Shown piece by piece: positions 1 to 7,291 of a stretch of DNA of 64,000 nucleotides. The stretch comes from Mycolicibacterium setense (lineage in GTDB: Bacteria; Actinomycetota; Actinomycetes; Mycobacteriales; Mycobacteriaceae). The notes below the pieces were generated by a model that made no database searches, was not told where the DNA came from, and was given only the letters and a program-made list of their open reading frames with translations. The position numbers and the translations under genes were made by a program. Positions within the stretch are counted from its first letter, which is position 1, and each line of letters begins with the position of its first letter. The DNA lies in contig NZ_JTJW01000009.1 in NCBI RefSeq assembly GCF_000805385.1, positions 62,001 to 126,000 on the forward strand. Reading direction: 5' to 3'.

Positions 1-1450
1 ACGGGATCGCCCCGGTGTGCGGGCTCGCCGCGGTGGCGATCGAGTATGCGGCCGGCCCAGCCAGACACGCCGCGAGGGCCAGCACCGCCGTCACCCGCAC
101 CAGCGGCCGGTCCAGCCGTCCCACCGCGAGCAGCAGCACAGCCGCGCCGACGCCACCAACCGCAACGGCGGCTCGCAACCACGGATACGGATCGTCATGC
201 CGGCTCAGCAGCACCGCGGCCAGGATCGCGGTCACCAGCGCCGCTCCCGACATCGTGGTGGCGGCCCGGATGTCGGCGCGGTGCCGCCAGAGGAGCACGG
301 CCCCGATGCCGGTCACCGCGCCAATCGCCGGGGCGAGCGCCACGGTGTAATAGGGATGCACGATGCCGTGCATGAAGCTGAACACCACAGCGGTCACCAA
401 CAGCCAACCGCCCCACAGGATCAGCGCGGCGCGGGTCGGATCCGTGCGGGCTGCCCGACGGGTCAGGTACAGGCCTGCCACCAGACAGATCAGGGCAGCG
501 GGCAGCAACCAGGCGATATCTGCGCCCATCTGGGATCCGAGCAACCGGCCCGGCCCGACATCGAAGTTGAGATTGCCCAGGCCGCCGGTCTCCTCACCGG
601 TCAGCCTTCCCAAACCGTTGTAACCCAAAGCCAATTCGACGATGCTGTCGTTCTGCGAGCCACCGATGTAAGGCCGCGACGATGCCGGCCACAGCTCCAC
701 CAACACCAGATACCAGCCACCGCTGAGCACCATCGCCGCGCCGGCGGCAATGACATCGAGCACACGCCGTCCAAGCGGACGGTCCCCGGCGATGAGCGCC
801 GCGCCGGCGAAGGCCGGCAGCACCAGGAACGCCTGCAACATCTTGGCCAGGAATCCGAAGCCGACTGCGACGCCCGCGGCGACGAACCACCAACGGCTGG
901 CATCCTTTTCGATTCCGCGCTGAATGCAGTAGGCCCCCGCGACGAGCAGCAACACCAACAGGGCGTCGGGATTGTTGAAGCGGAAGATCAACGCCGCCAC
1001 CGGCGTCAGCGCCAGCACCGCACCGGCCAGCAGGCCGGCCCACGGTCCGGCCGCCCGACGCACCGCGGCACAGAGCAGCGCGACCGCACCGACCCCCATG
1101 AGCGCCTGCGGCACCAGAACACTCCACGAATTCAGCCCGAACAGCCGCACCGAGATGTCGATGATCCACAACGCCGCGGGTGTCTTGTCGACGGTGATGG
1201 CGTTGCCCGCATCGCTTGAGCCGAACAGCATCGCGGTCCAGTTCTGCGATCCGGCCTGTGCGGCGGCCGAGTAGAAGGCGTTGGCCCACCCGCTGATCGA
1301 CAGGTTCCACAGATAGAGCACCGCGGTGCCGGACAGCAGCAGACCGAGGGCGATGCGTTGGGCGGTCGAGGTCGAGCTGCGAGGCGCCGACCGCTCGGGT
1401 GTCGCCACCGGCACCTCGGCAGCGGGATGCGCGGCAACAAGGGTCACCAC
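1..1450 (-). CDS. Family 39 (PMT_2/ArnT-like) membrane glycosyltransferase, C-terminus off the window
   Basis: Integral membrane glycosyltransferase, predicted to move a sugar from a polyprenyl-phosphate donor to an envelope acceptor. About 480 residues are visible and the gene leaves the left edge. The N-terminus is a short Pro/Ser/Thr-rich cytosolic stretch, then a hydrophobic helix. The first extracytoplasmic loop carries a conserved-looking acidic motif (AITVDKTPAALW), and a run of hydrophobic helices follows, including FRFNNPDALLVLLLVAG, typical of GT39 proteins. The start is one of two adjacent GTG codons (1450 or 1447). A nearby ATG at 1455 is out of frame and stops at once. It lies 19 bp after tcrY on the same strand, so it may be the third gene of that operon. 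The acceptor cannot be read from sequence. Confidence 0.8.
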   Translation of the reverse strand, partial: MVTLVAAHPAAEVPVATPERSAPRSSTSTAQRIALGLLLSGTAVLYLWNLSISGWANAFYSAAAQAGSQNWTAMLFGSSDAGNAITVDKTPAALWIIDISVRLFGLNSWSVLVPQALMGVGAVALLCAAVRRAAGPWAGLLAGAVLALTPVAALIFRFNNPDALLVLLLVAGAYCIQRGIEKDASRWWFVAAGVAVGFGFLAKMLQAFLVLPAFAGAALIAGDRPLGRRVLDVIAAGAAMVLSGGWYLVLVELWPASSRPYIGGSQNDSIVELALGYNGLGRLTGEETGGLGNLNFDVGPGRLLGSQMGADIAWLLPAALICLVAGLYLTRRAARTDPTRAALILWGGWLLVTAVVFSFMHGIVHPYYTVALAPAIGAVTGIGAVLLWRHRADIRAATTMSGAALVTAILAAVLLSRHDDPYPWLRAAVAVGGVGAAVLLLAVGRLDRPLVRVTAVLALAACLAGPAAYSIATAASPHTGAIP

Positions 1451-1469
1451 TCCATGTTTGCCGTGGCCG

Positions 1470-3065
1470 CTAGGTGCCGGATTGGTCCATCCTGTGCGTG
1501 CCCTGTGAGCTCGGCCCGGGCAGGCGCACCACGAACTCGGTCGAACCCGGGCTGCTGGCAACCTCGATCGTGCCGCCGTGCGCCTTGACCACTGCGGCAA
1601 CGATCGCCAGGCCCAGTCCCGTACTGCCCTCGCGCCGCGAACGCGACGAATCGCCGCGGGCAAACCGTTCGAACACGTCGGGCAACAGGCCCGGCGGTAT
1701 GCCCGGGCCATCGTCGGTGACGGTGATCAGCACCGCATCCGGTTCAGGTTTCAGCGACACCGTGACCGAGGTGCCCGCAGGGGTGTGGGTACGAGCGTTG
1801 GCCAGCAGATTCGCCAGCACCTGGTGGAGCCTGGCCTCGTCGCCCTCGACCAACACCGGGTCGTCGGGCAGGTCGAGTGACCACCGGTGGTCCGGGCCTG
1901 CGATGTGCGCGTCGCTGACGGTGTCGACTACGAGCCGGGACAGGTCGACGCTCTCACTTTCCAGGGGCCGGCCGGCGTCGAGGCGGGCCAGCAACAGCAT
2001 GTCCTCGACAAGCTGCGTCATCCGTGACGTCTCGGATTCCACCCGGTTCATCGCGTGGGCCACGTCAGCGGGCAGTTCGTCACGCTTGCGTTGGGCCAGT
2101 TCGGTGTAGCCGCGGATCGCCGCCAGCGGCGTCCGCAACTCGTGGCTGGCGTCGGCGACGAACTGGCGTACCCGGGTCTCACTGGCGTGCCGGGCCGACA
2201 GCGCACTCGCGATGCGGTCGAGCATCCGGTTCAGCGACGTGCCGAGTTGGCCGACCTCGGTGTGGGCGCCGGCCGGGTCGACTGGCACGATCGGCGTGGG
2301 CAGCTGCACCTCACCACGGTCGAGCTCGAGATCGGCCACTTTTCGCGCTGCCTCCGAAACCCGTGACAGCGGGGCGAGCTGGCGCCGGATGATCAGGATT
2401 CCGCCGGTCGTCGCGGCGATCAGCGCGATGGCCGCCAGCACACCGAACATTCCGAACACCCACAGCAGGGTGTCGTCGACGACGGCCGTGGGCAGCCCGG
2501 TCACGATGGTCTGTGGGCCACCGTGGCGGGGGTGCAGACCGATCAGCCGGTAGCGGCCCAGCCCGTCGAGGTCGACGGTTTCCGGAACGCGGTTCGCCGG
2601 GATCTGGGAAAGCTGTTCGGTGGCGGCCGCACTGACCTCGATCCGCTCCCCTTCGGCGGTGATCACACCCGCGTCCACCGGCCGGTTCGGCGCCACGACG
2701 GCCCCGACCGTGCGCGCAGCCTGTCCCGGTGCGTTGAGGAATCCGGGGCCCGGCCCCTGTTCGGGGTCGAAAACCACGCGGTAGCGCGGCCCGTGATGCG
2801 GTCGATCCTCGGGAGCCATCAGGACCGGCGGCGGGAAACCCTTGGGGGGCGGCGGCAACTCGAAGATGGCTGCCGAGCGCCGTCCGGCCTCGATGAGCTG
2901 CTCGTCGAGCTGGTGCATCAGAAACCGTTGCAGCGCAAACTCTGTCGCCACGCCGATGCTCGCACATACCACGGCCAGCAGCGCCACCTGGGTGACGACC
3001 AGCCGGGCCCGCAGCGACCAGGTCCGCGGTGAGAACCATCGGGTGGCGCTCGCGGTCCGCGTCAT
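1470..3065 (-). CDS. tcrY: Sensor histidine kinase TcrY
   Basis: Membrane sensor kinase of the TcrXY two-component system. From this start it has 531 residues. TM1 lies near residues 22-44. An extracytoplasmic domain rich in Pro and His follows, then TM2, a HAMP linker, the HisKA box with the phosphoacceptor His in DASHELRTPLAAIRGY, and an HATPase_c domain with N, G1 (TDDGPGIP) and G2 (GLGLAIV) boxes. The chosen ATG at 3065 is 4 bp after the tcrX stop. An upstream ATG at 3101 would overlap tcrX by 32 bp. Assignment to TcrY rests on its partner, which closely resembles Mtb TcrX. The signal sensed is not evident. Confidence 0.82.
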   Translation of the reverse strand: MTRTASATRWFSPRTWSLRARLVVTQVALLAVVCASIGVATEFALQRFLMHQLDEQLIEAGRRSAAIFELPPPPKGFPPPVLMAPEDRPHHGPRYRVVFDPEQGPGPGFLNAPGQAARTVGAVVAPNRPVDAGVITAEGERIEVSAAATEQLSQIPANRVPETVDLDGLGRYRLIGLHPRHGGPQTIVTGLPTAVVDDTLLWVFGMFGVLAAIALIAATTGGILIIRRQLAPLSRVSEAARKVADLELDRGEVQLPTPIVPVDPAGAHTEVGQLGTSLNRMLDRIASALSARHASETRVRQFVADASHELRTPLAAIRGYTELAQRKRDELPADVAHAMNRVESETSRMTQLVEDMLLLARLDAGRPLESESVDLSRLVVDTVSDAHIAGPDHRWSLDLPDDPVLVEGDEARLHQVLANLLANARTHTPAGTSVTVSLKPEPDAVLITVTDDGPGIPPGLLPDVFERFARGDSSRSRREGSTGLGLAIVAAVVKAHGGTIEVASSPGSTEFVVRLPGPSSQGTHRMDQSGT

Positions 3066-3069
3066 CACC

Positions 3070-3822
3070 TCAGCGCGCCGGCCGGAGAACATAACCCGCA
3101 CCGCGCAGCGTGTGGATCATCGGTTCGCGTCCGCTGTCGATCTTCTTGCGCAGATACGAGACATACAGTTCGACGATGTTGGACCGTCCGCCGAAGTCGT
3201 AACTCCACACCCGATCCAGGATCTGCGCCTTGCTCAACACCCGCTTGGCATTGCGCATCATGAACCGCAGGAGTTCGAATTCGGTGGCGGTCAACGTGAT
3301 CGGCTCACCACCGCGGGTCACCTCGTGACTGTCCTCGTCGAGTACCAGATCGCCGACGACGATCTTGGCGCCACCGTCTTCACTGGTCACCCCGGTGCGC
3401 CGCAGCAGCGCCCGCAGCCGCAGCACCACTTCCTCGAGGCTGAACGGCTTGGTCACATAGTCGTCGCCGCCTGCGGTGAGGCCGGCGATGCGATCCTCCA
3501 CCGAGTCCTTGGCGGTCAGCAGCAGCAGGGGCAGGCCGGGAATCTGCTCGCGCAGTTTGCGCAGGACGTCCAGGCCGCTCATATCGGGCAGCATCACGTC
3601 GAGCACGACTACGTCGGGTGGGTTCTCCCGGGCCGCGGCCAGCGCACTCGCGCCGTCCCCGGCCGTCGCGATGTCCCAGCCCTCGTAACGCAGCGCCATC
3701 GAGACCAGTTCGGCCAGCACCGGCTCGTCATCGACCACCAGCACCCGGATCGGATTGCCGTCGGCGCGGCGCATGACGGCGCGCCCGGACTCGGAATCGG
3801 TGCCATTGGTCGTCGTACTCAC
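3070..3822 (-). CDS. tcrX: OmpR-family response regulator TcrX
   Basis: DNA-binding response regulator paired with the downstream kinase. The receiver domain has the acidic pair in VLVVDDEP, the phosphoacceptor Asp in VVVLDVMLPDMSG, the conserved Thr/Lys in LLLTAK and DDYVTKPFS, and a C-terminal winged helix ending in HTLRGAGYVLRPAR. The sequence agrees strongly with the Mtb TcrX I remember. A GTG at 3822 is used here. An ATG at 3774 would give 234 residues, the length I recall for Mtb TcrX, and an ATG at 3846 is also possible. It is divergent from the secreted protein at 3940, so the 93-118 bp between them may carry a shared operator. Confidence 0.82.
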   Translation of the reverse strand: MSTTTNGTDSESGRAVMRRADGNPIRVLVVDDEPVLAELVSMALRYEGWDIATAGDGASALAAARENPPDVVVLDVMLPDMSGLDVLRKLREQIPGLPLLLLTAKDSVEDRIAGLTAGGDDYVTKPFSLEEVVLRLRALLRRTGVTSEDGGAKIVVGDLVLDEDSHEVTRGGEPITLTATEFELLRFMMRNAKRVLSKAQILDRVWSYDFGGRSNIVELYVSYLRKKIDSGREPMIHTLRGAGYVLRPAR

Positions 3823-3855
3823 CCGGTCATTATTCGTCCGCCCCATAGGCCCACA

Positions 3856-3883
3856 CTGTGCGCTTTCTATGCGCAGGCTGTGA
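3856..3883. promoter_or_regulatory. Candidate direct-repeat operator between tcrX and a secreted-protein gene
   Basis: CTGTG occurs at 3856-3860 and again at 3878-3882, exactly 22 nt apart (about two helical turns). The second copy sits within GCTGTGA. OmpR-family regulators often bind direct repeats spaced this way, and the position between tcrX and a divergent gene suits autoregulation. The repeat is short, so chance is quite possible. Confidence 0.3.
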
Positions 3884-3939
3884 AGGCCTCAGAGTGCGCC
3901 CACAGCGGGCTCATAGGCAACATCTGCACCCTTGACCGC

Positions 3940-4356
3940 ATGAGCATCCGACACACGGCCGCCGCGGTGGGCATCGCGGCGGCGATCGCCGGGCTCGGTG
4001 GCACGGCGATCTACGCCGCCACCGATACCCCCGGTGCCGGGTTTCCGGGCCCGCCGCGGGACCGGGCCGAGCCTGTCGCCGTTCACAGCGAAACGGTGCT
4101 GGCCGGCCGCGACGGCGGTTACACCACGGCGCTGACGCAGACCGGCACGATCACCGCACTGACCGCGGGCTCGGTCACCGTTCGCAGCACCGACGGCTTC
4201 ACTCAGAGCTACATCGTGCCGCCGGCCGCCAAAACCCCGTTCGGGGTCGATGACCGGGTCGTGGTGCGCGCCACCCGCACGGGGCCAGCCTCAACCGACA
4301 AGCCCACCGTCACCAGTATGGGAGAGGTTCCGAACCCCGGGCCACCTTCGCCCTAG
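3940..4356 (+). CDS. Secreted protein with signal peptide, unknown function
   Basis: 138-residue exported protein. The ATG opens a classic signal sequence (MSIRHTAAAVGIAAAIAG) with likely cleavage after the Ala-rich end near residues 25-27. A Pro-rich linker follows, then one small beta-rich domain containing GTITALTAGSVTVRSTDG and DDRVVVRATRTG. This pattern recalls DUF5666/OB-like secreted domains, but I do not assign it formally. The C-terminus is Pro-rich. It is transcribed divergently from tcrX and is a plausible target of that regulator. Its last 4 bp overlap the end of the convergent small gene. Confidence 0.7.
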   Translation: MSIRHTAAAVGIAAAIAGLGGTAIYAATDTPGAGFPGPPRDRAEPVAVHSETVLAGRDGGYTTALTQTGTITALTAGSVTVRSTDGFTQSYIVPPAAKTPFGVDDRVVVRATRTGPASTDKPTVTSMGEVPNPGPPSP

Positions 4357-4589
4357 TTGCCGTACCCGTCGGGCAGTTCCACTTCCACCGTCGGCTTCGC
4401 GAACGACGTCTCCAGCTCTGTGGGAGCCGTGGTCTTGGTCACGGTTTCACCGACGTTGACCGCGGGCACGGCCGCACTGGTGGGCGCCTGGGCCATCATC
4501 GCGCCGACGGCGCCCATAGTTGCCACTGCGATCGCGCCCACACCGGCCATCGCGTAGTTGGTCCGCTTGTTGCGTTCGTCTCCTGTCAC
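4353..4589 (-). CDS. Small secreted or membrane-anchored protein, tandem paralogue 1
   Basis: 78-residue protein from a GTG start preceded by a GGGAG ribosome-binding site. A short basic N-terminus (RNKRTNYAM) precedes one hydrophobic segment. The extracytoplasmic tail carries the motif shared by all three neighbours: Gly-x-Thr-x-Thr-x-Thr-Thr-x-Pro-Thr, then an acidic/Ser patch, Ala-x-Pro, and a terminal Pro-x-Gly-Tyr/Phe. Here it reads VGETVTKTTAPTELETS and ends LPDGYGN. Function unknown. An in-frame ATG at 4643 exists but adds residues with no signal-peptide character. Confidence 0.65.
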   Translation of the reverse strand: MTGDERNKRTNYAMAGVGAIAVATMGAVGAMMAQAPTSAAVPAVNVGETVTKTTAPTELETSFAKPTVEVELPDGYGN

Positions 4590-4665
4590 ACCGAACTCCC
4601 TACCCGCAATGCACGGGTGGGGTAAACCGGCAGAATCGGGCACCGGTCGGCCGGATCAGCTCCGA

Positions 4666-4926
4666 TCAGTGGGGTGTGGCAAATCCAGACGGCGTCGTCG
4701 CCGAGACGGTCGGCGAGGCCTCGGATGTTTCCGGAGCCGTCGGCGCAGTCGTCTCGGTGATGGTCTGTCCAGTGGTGATTGCCGGCGGTTCGACCCGCTG
4801 CTGGGCTCCGGCAGAACCGCCGCCCATGCCGATACCAATCACTGCCGTGGCTAACCCGCCGATCACGCCGACGCCGGCAGAGATCCGTTTCAGATTTCGC
4901 TGATTGTTTTCTTTCGCGCTACCCAT
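4666..4926 (-). CDS. Small secreted or membrane-anchored protein, tandem paralogue 2
   Basis: 86-residue protein with a strong GGGAGGTG ribosome-binding site 5 nt before its ATG. The basic N-terminus (KENNQRNLKR) leads into a Gly/Ala/Val-rich hydrophobic helix of about 23 residues, then a tail with TGQTITETTAPTAPETS and the ending PSGFATPH. The tail aligns with paralogues 1 and 3 across about 35 residues without large gaps, while the hydrophobic segments differ. This suggests the tail is the conserved functional part. Unknown function; likely exported through Sec and retained by an uncleaved anchor or released. Confidence 0.72.
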   Translation of the reverse strand: MGSAKENNQRNLKRISAGVGVIGGLATAVIGIGMGGGSAGAQQRVEPPAITTGQTITETTAPTAPETSEASPTVSATTPSGFATPH

Positions 4927-4991
4927 GCGTTCACCTCCCGCCGCGTCTTATAACCACTGCGGGCGGAGGCAAAACAACTGCCTCGGGGCGA

Positions 4992-5249
4992 TCAGTGCGT
5001 GGTGGCGAAACCTGACGGCGGCGTGTAGCCCCTCATCGCGGGTACCGCCATGGACACCGCCGGCGCGGTCGGCGGTGTGGTCTCGGTGCTGGTCTGACCG
5101 ACGTTCATGTGCGCACCAGAGGCCAGGGCTTGAGAACCGGTCCCCAGCTGCCCGTCCGCGACCGCGCCGACCACGCCGAGGCCCACCACTGCCGTACCAC
5201 CGGCCACCGCAGCGAGCACTTTCACATTCTTGAGTCCGCTGAGCTTCAT
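4992..5249 (-). CDS. Small secreted or membrane-anchored protein, tandem paralogue 3
   Basis: 85-residue protein, ATG start. The basic start MKLSGLKNVK precedes a hydrophobic helix (VLAAVAGGTAVVGLGVVGAV). The tail holds VGQTSTETTPPTAPAVS and ends PPSGFATTH, nearly the same as paralogue 2. No strong ribosome-binding site is visible. It is the most upstream of the three in their direction of transcription. Its promoter must lie in the 117 bp shared with divergent oppB. Unknown function. Confidence 0.68.
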   Translation of the reverse strand: MKLSGLKNVKVLAAVAGGTAVVGLGVVGAVADGQLGTGSQALASGAHMNVGQTSTETTPPTAPAVSMAVPAMRGYTPPSGFATTH

Positions 5250-5366
5250 GCGATCAGTGAACGCGCGATTTCTACGCCGACGCTGTGGCTCCGCTGTCAG
5301 TTACCCGCCGAGTCCGGACGACTGATTTACCCTGTCTGGCATGCAGCCGTGGGCGGGAAGAACCGG

Positions 5367-6344
5367 ATGACGCGCTTTCTGGCGCGCCGGCTGCTCAATT
5401 ACATCGTGTTGCTGGCCCTGGCATCGTTTCTGACGTTCACCCTGACTTCGCTGAACTTCAAACCCCTCGACAGTCTGGAACAGCGGAACCCGCGGCCACC
5501 GCAGTCGGCGATCGACGCCAAGAGTGCCGAGCTCGGTCTCGACAAGCCCATCCCGCTTCGGTACGCCTCCTGGGCCGCGGGCGCGGTCCGCGGAGATTTC
5601 GGCACAACGGTGACCGGGCAGCCGGTCGCCGACGAATTGTGGCGACGCATCGGGGTGACTCTGCGGCTACTGGTCATCGGTGCGATATCGGGCGCGGTGA
5701 TCGGCGTGGTGGTCGGGGCCTGGGGTGCGATCCGGCAATACCGGCTGTCGGATCGCGTCATCACCGTGTTGTCCCTGCTGGTGATCAGCACCCCGTCGTT
5801 CGTGATCGCCAACATGCTGATCCTGGCGGCCCTCAACGTGAACTCGATGCTGGGCGTGCAAATTTTCGAGTACACCGGGGAGACGGCGCCGGTGCCCGTC
5901 GGCGGCGCCTGGGATCAGTTCGTGGACCGGCTGCAGCACCTCGTGTTGCCGACGTTCACGCTGGCCCTGATGGCGATCGCCGGCTACAGCCGCTACCAGC
6001 GCAACGCCATGCTCGACGTGCTGGGCCAGGACTTCATCCGCACCGCGCGGGCCAAGGGACTGACCCGGCGCCAGGCCTTGTTCAAGCACGGGCTGCGCAC
6101 CGCGCTGATCCCGATGGCCACCCTGTTCGCCTATGGCGTCGCCGGATTGGTCACGGGTTCGGTGTTCGTCGAGAAGATCTTCGGCTGGCACGGCATGGGT
6201 GAATGGGTCGTCCAGGGCATCGCCACCCAGGACACCAACATCATCGCGGCCATCACGGTGTTCACCGGCACCGTGATCCTCGTTGCCGGTCTGCTCTCCG
6301 ACGTCATCTATGCGTTCCTCGACCCGAGGGTGCGAGTCACGTGA
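5367..6344 (+). CDS. oppB: Peptide ABC transporter permease OppB
   Basis: First inner-membrane permease of the oligopeptide importer. 325 residues, the length I recall for Mtb OppB (Rv1283c). It begins MTRFLARRLLNYIVLL, typical of OppB/DppB, with about six membrane helices. The cytoplasmic EAA-like coupling loop includes DFIRTARAKGLTRRQALFKH, and the C-terminus contains VTGSVFVEKIFGWHGMGEW. The ATG at 5367 follows a GGGAAG ribosome-binding site. An open frame continues upstream but has no permease character. The stop overlaps the oppC start in GTGA. Confidence 0.92.
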   Translation: MTRFLARRLLNYIVLLALASFLTFTLTSLNFKPLDSLEQRNPRPPQSAIDAKSAELGLDKPIPLRYASWAAGAVRGDFGTTVTGQPVADELWRRIGVTLRLLVIGAISGAVIGVVVGAWGAIRQYRLSDRVITVLSLLVISTPSFVIANMLILAALNVNSMLGVQIFEYTGETAPVPVGGAWDQFVDRLQHLVLPTFTLALMAIAGYSRYQRNAMLDVLGQDFIRTARAKGLTRRQALFKHGLRTALIPMATLFAYGVAGLVTGSVFVEKIFGWHGMGEWVVQGIATQDTNIIAAITVFTGTVILVAGLLSDVIYAFLDPRVRVT

Positions 6345-7291
6345 CCGAGACTTCTGCTGCCGCCACCGACGCCACCGCGGCCCGCTCGGGTCTGCACACC
6401 GAGGAGTTCGCGACCCGGCGCACCCTGGTGTTCCGCCGGTTCCTGCGCAACTGGCCGGCCGTGGTGTCGCTGACCCTGCTGGTGATCATGTTCGTGGCCT
6501 GCTACGCGCTGCCGTCGGTCCTGCCCTACAGCTATTCGGACCTCGACTACTACGCATTGCAAGAACCGCCGTCGACCGACCACTGGTTCGGCACCAACGC
6601 GCTGGGGCAGGACATCTTCGCCCAAACCTTGCGCGGCATGCAGAAATCCATGTTGATCGGTGTCTGCGTGGCGTTCATCTCGACCGTCATCGCCGCCACG
6701 GTCGGCTCGGTCGCCGGCTACTTCGGCGGCTGGCGTGATCGCACCCTCATGTGGATCGTCGACGTGCTTCTGGTGGTGCCCAGCTTCATCCTGATCGCGA
6801 TCGTCACACCGCGGTTGAGCCAGTCCGACCGGGTGTTCTGGCTGATCGTGCTGCTGTCCGCGTTCAGCTGGATGATCAGTTCACGCATCGTGCGCGGGAT
6901 GACCCTGAGCCTGCGGGAGCGCGAGTTCGTGTTGGCTGCCCGCTACATGGGTGTCAGTAGCCGGCGCATCATCGTGCGCCACATCCTGCCCAACGTGGCA
7001 TCCATCCTGATCATCGACACCGCGCTCAATGTCGGCGTGGCCATCCTGTCCGAAACCGGTTTGAGCTACCTGGGATTCGGCATCCAGGCACCCGACGTAT
7101 CGCTGGGCACGCTGATCGCCGACGGCACCAAATCCGCCACCACATTCCCCTGGGTGTTCCTGTTCCCGGCGGGGGTGTTGGTGCTGATCATCCTGTGCGC
7201 CAACCTGATCGGTGACGGCCTGCGCGACGCACTCGACCCGGGCAGCCGCGGGCTGCGGCGCCGGAGCCGGCGGCGGAAAGGCGCCCGATGA
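6341..7291 (+). CDS. oppC: Peptide ABC transporter permease OppC
   Basis: Second permease of the importer, 316 residues. It starts at a GTG that overlaps the oppB stop by 4 bp, giving translational coupling. The N-terminal cytosolic tail is followed by a first helix, the OppC-specific region with HWFGTNALGQDIFAQTLRG, and five further helices. The EAA loop reads EREFVLAARYMGVSSRRIIV, and the family end motif SYLGFGIQAPDVSLG is present. The C-terminal tail is very basic (Arg/Lys-rich). It pairs with OppB to form the channel energised by OppD. Confidence 0.92.
   Translation: MTETSAAATDATAARSGLHTEEFATRRTLVFRRFLRNWPAVVSLTLLVIMFVACYALPSVLPYSYSDLDYYALQEPPSTDHWFGTNALGQDIFAQTLRGMQKSMLIGVCVAFISTVIAATVGSVAGYFGGWRDRTLMWIVDVLLVVPSFILIAIVTPRLSQSDRVFWLIVLLSAFSWMISSRIVRGMTLSLREREFVLAARYMGVSSRRIIVRHILPNVASILIIDTALNVGVAILSETGLSYLGFGIQAPDVSLGTLIADGTKSATTFPWVFLFPAGVLVLIILCANLIGDGLRDALDPGSRGLRRRSRRRKGAR

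Noticed and set aside
594..1310. A 238-codon minus-strand frame at the left edge
   Set aside because: It is Arg/Gly-rich and out of frame with the membrane glycosyltransferase, which encodes the hydrophobic helices expected of GT39.
2842..4356. A 504-codon plus-strand frame spanning tcrX and the secreted gene
   Set aside because: The first 366 codons lie antisense to tcrY/tcrX and have no domain character; only the last part from 3940 has a signal peptide and domain pattern.
4590..4665. Short ACCCG/CGGGT hairpin between two of the small secreted genes
   Set aside because: Only a 5-bp stem in GC-rich DNA; too weak to list as a terminator or regulator.
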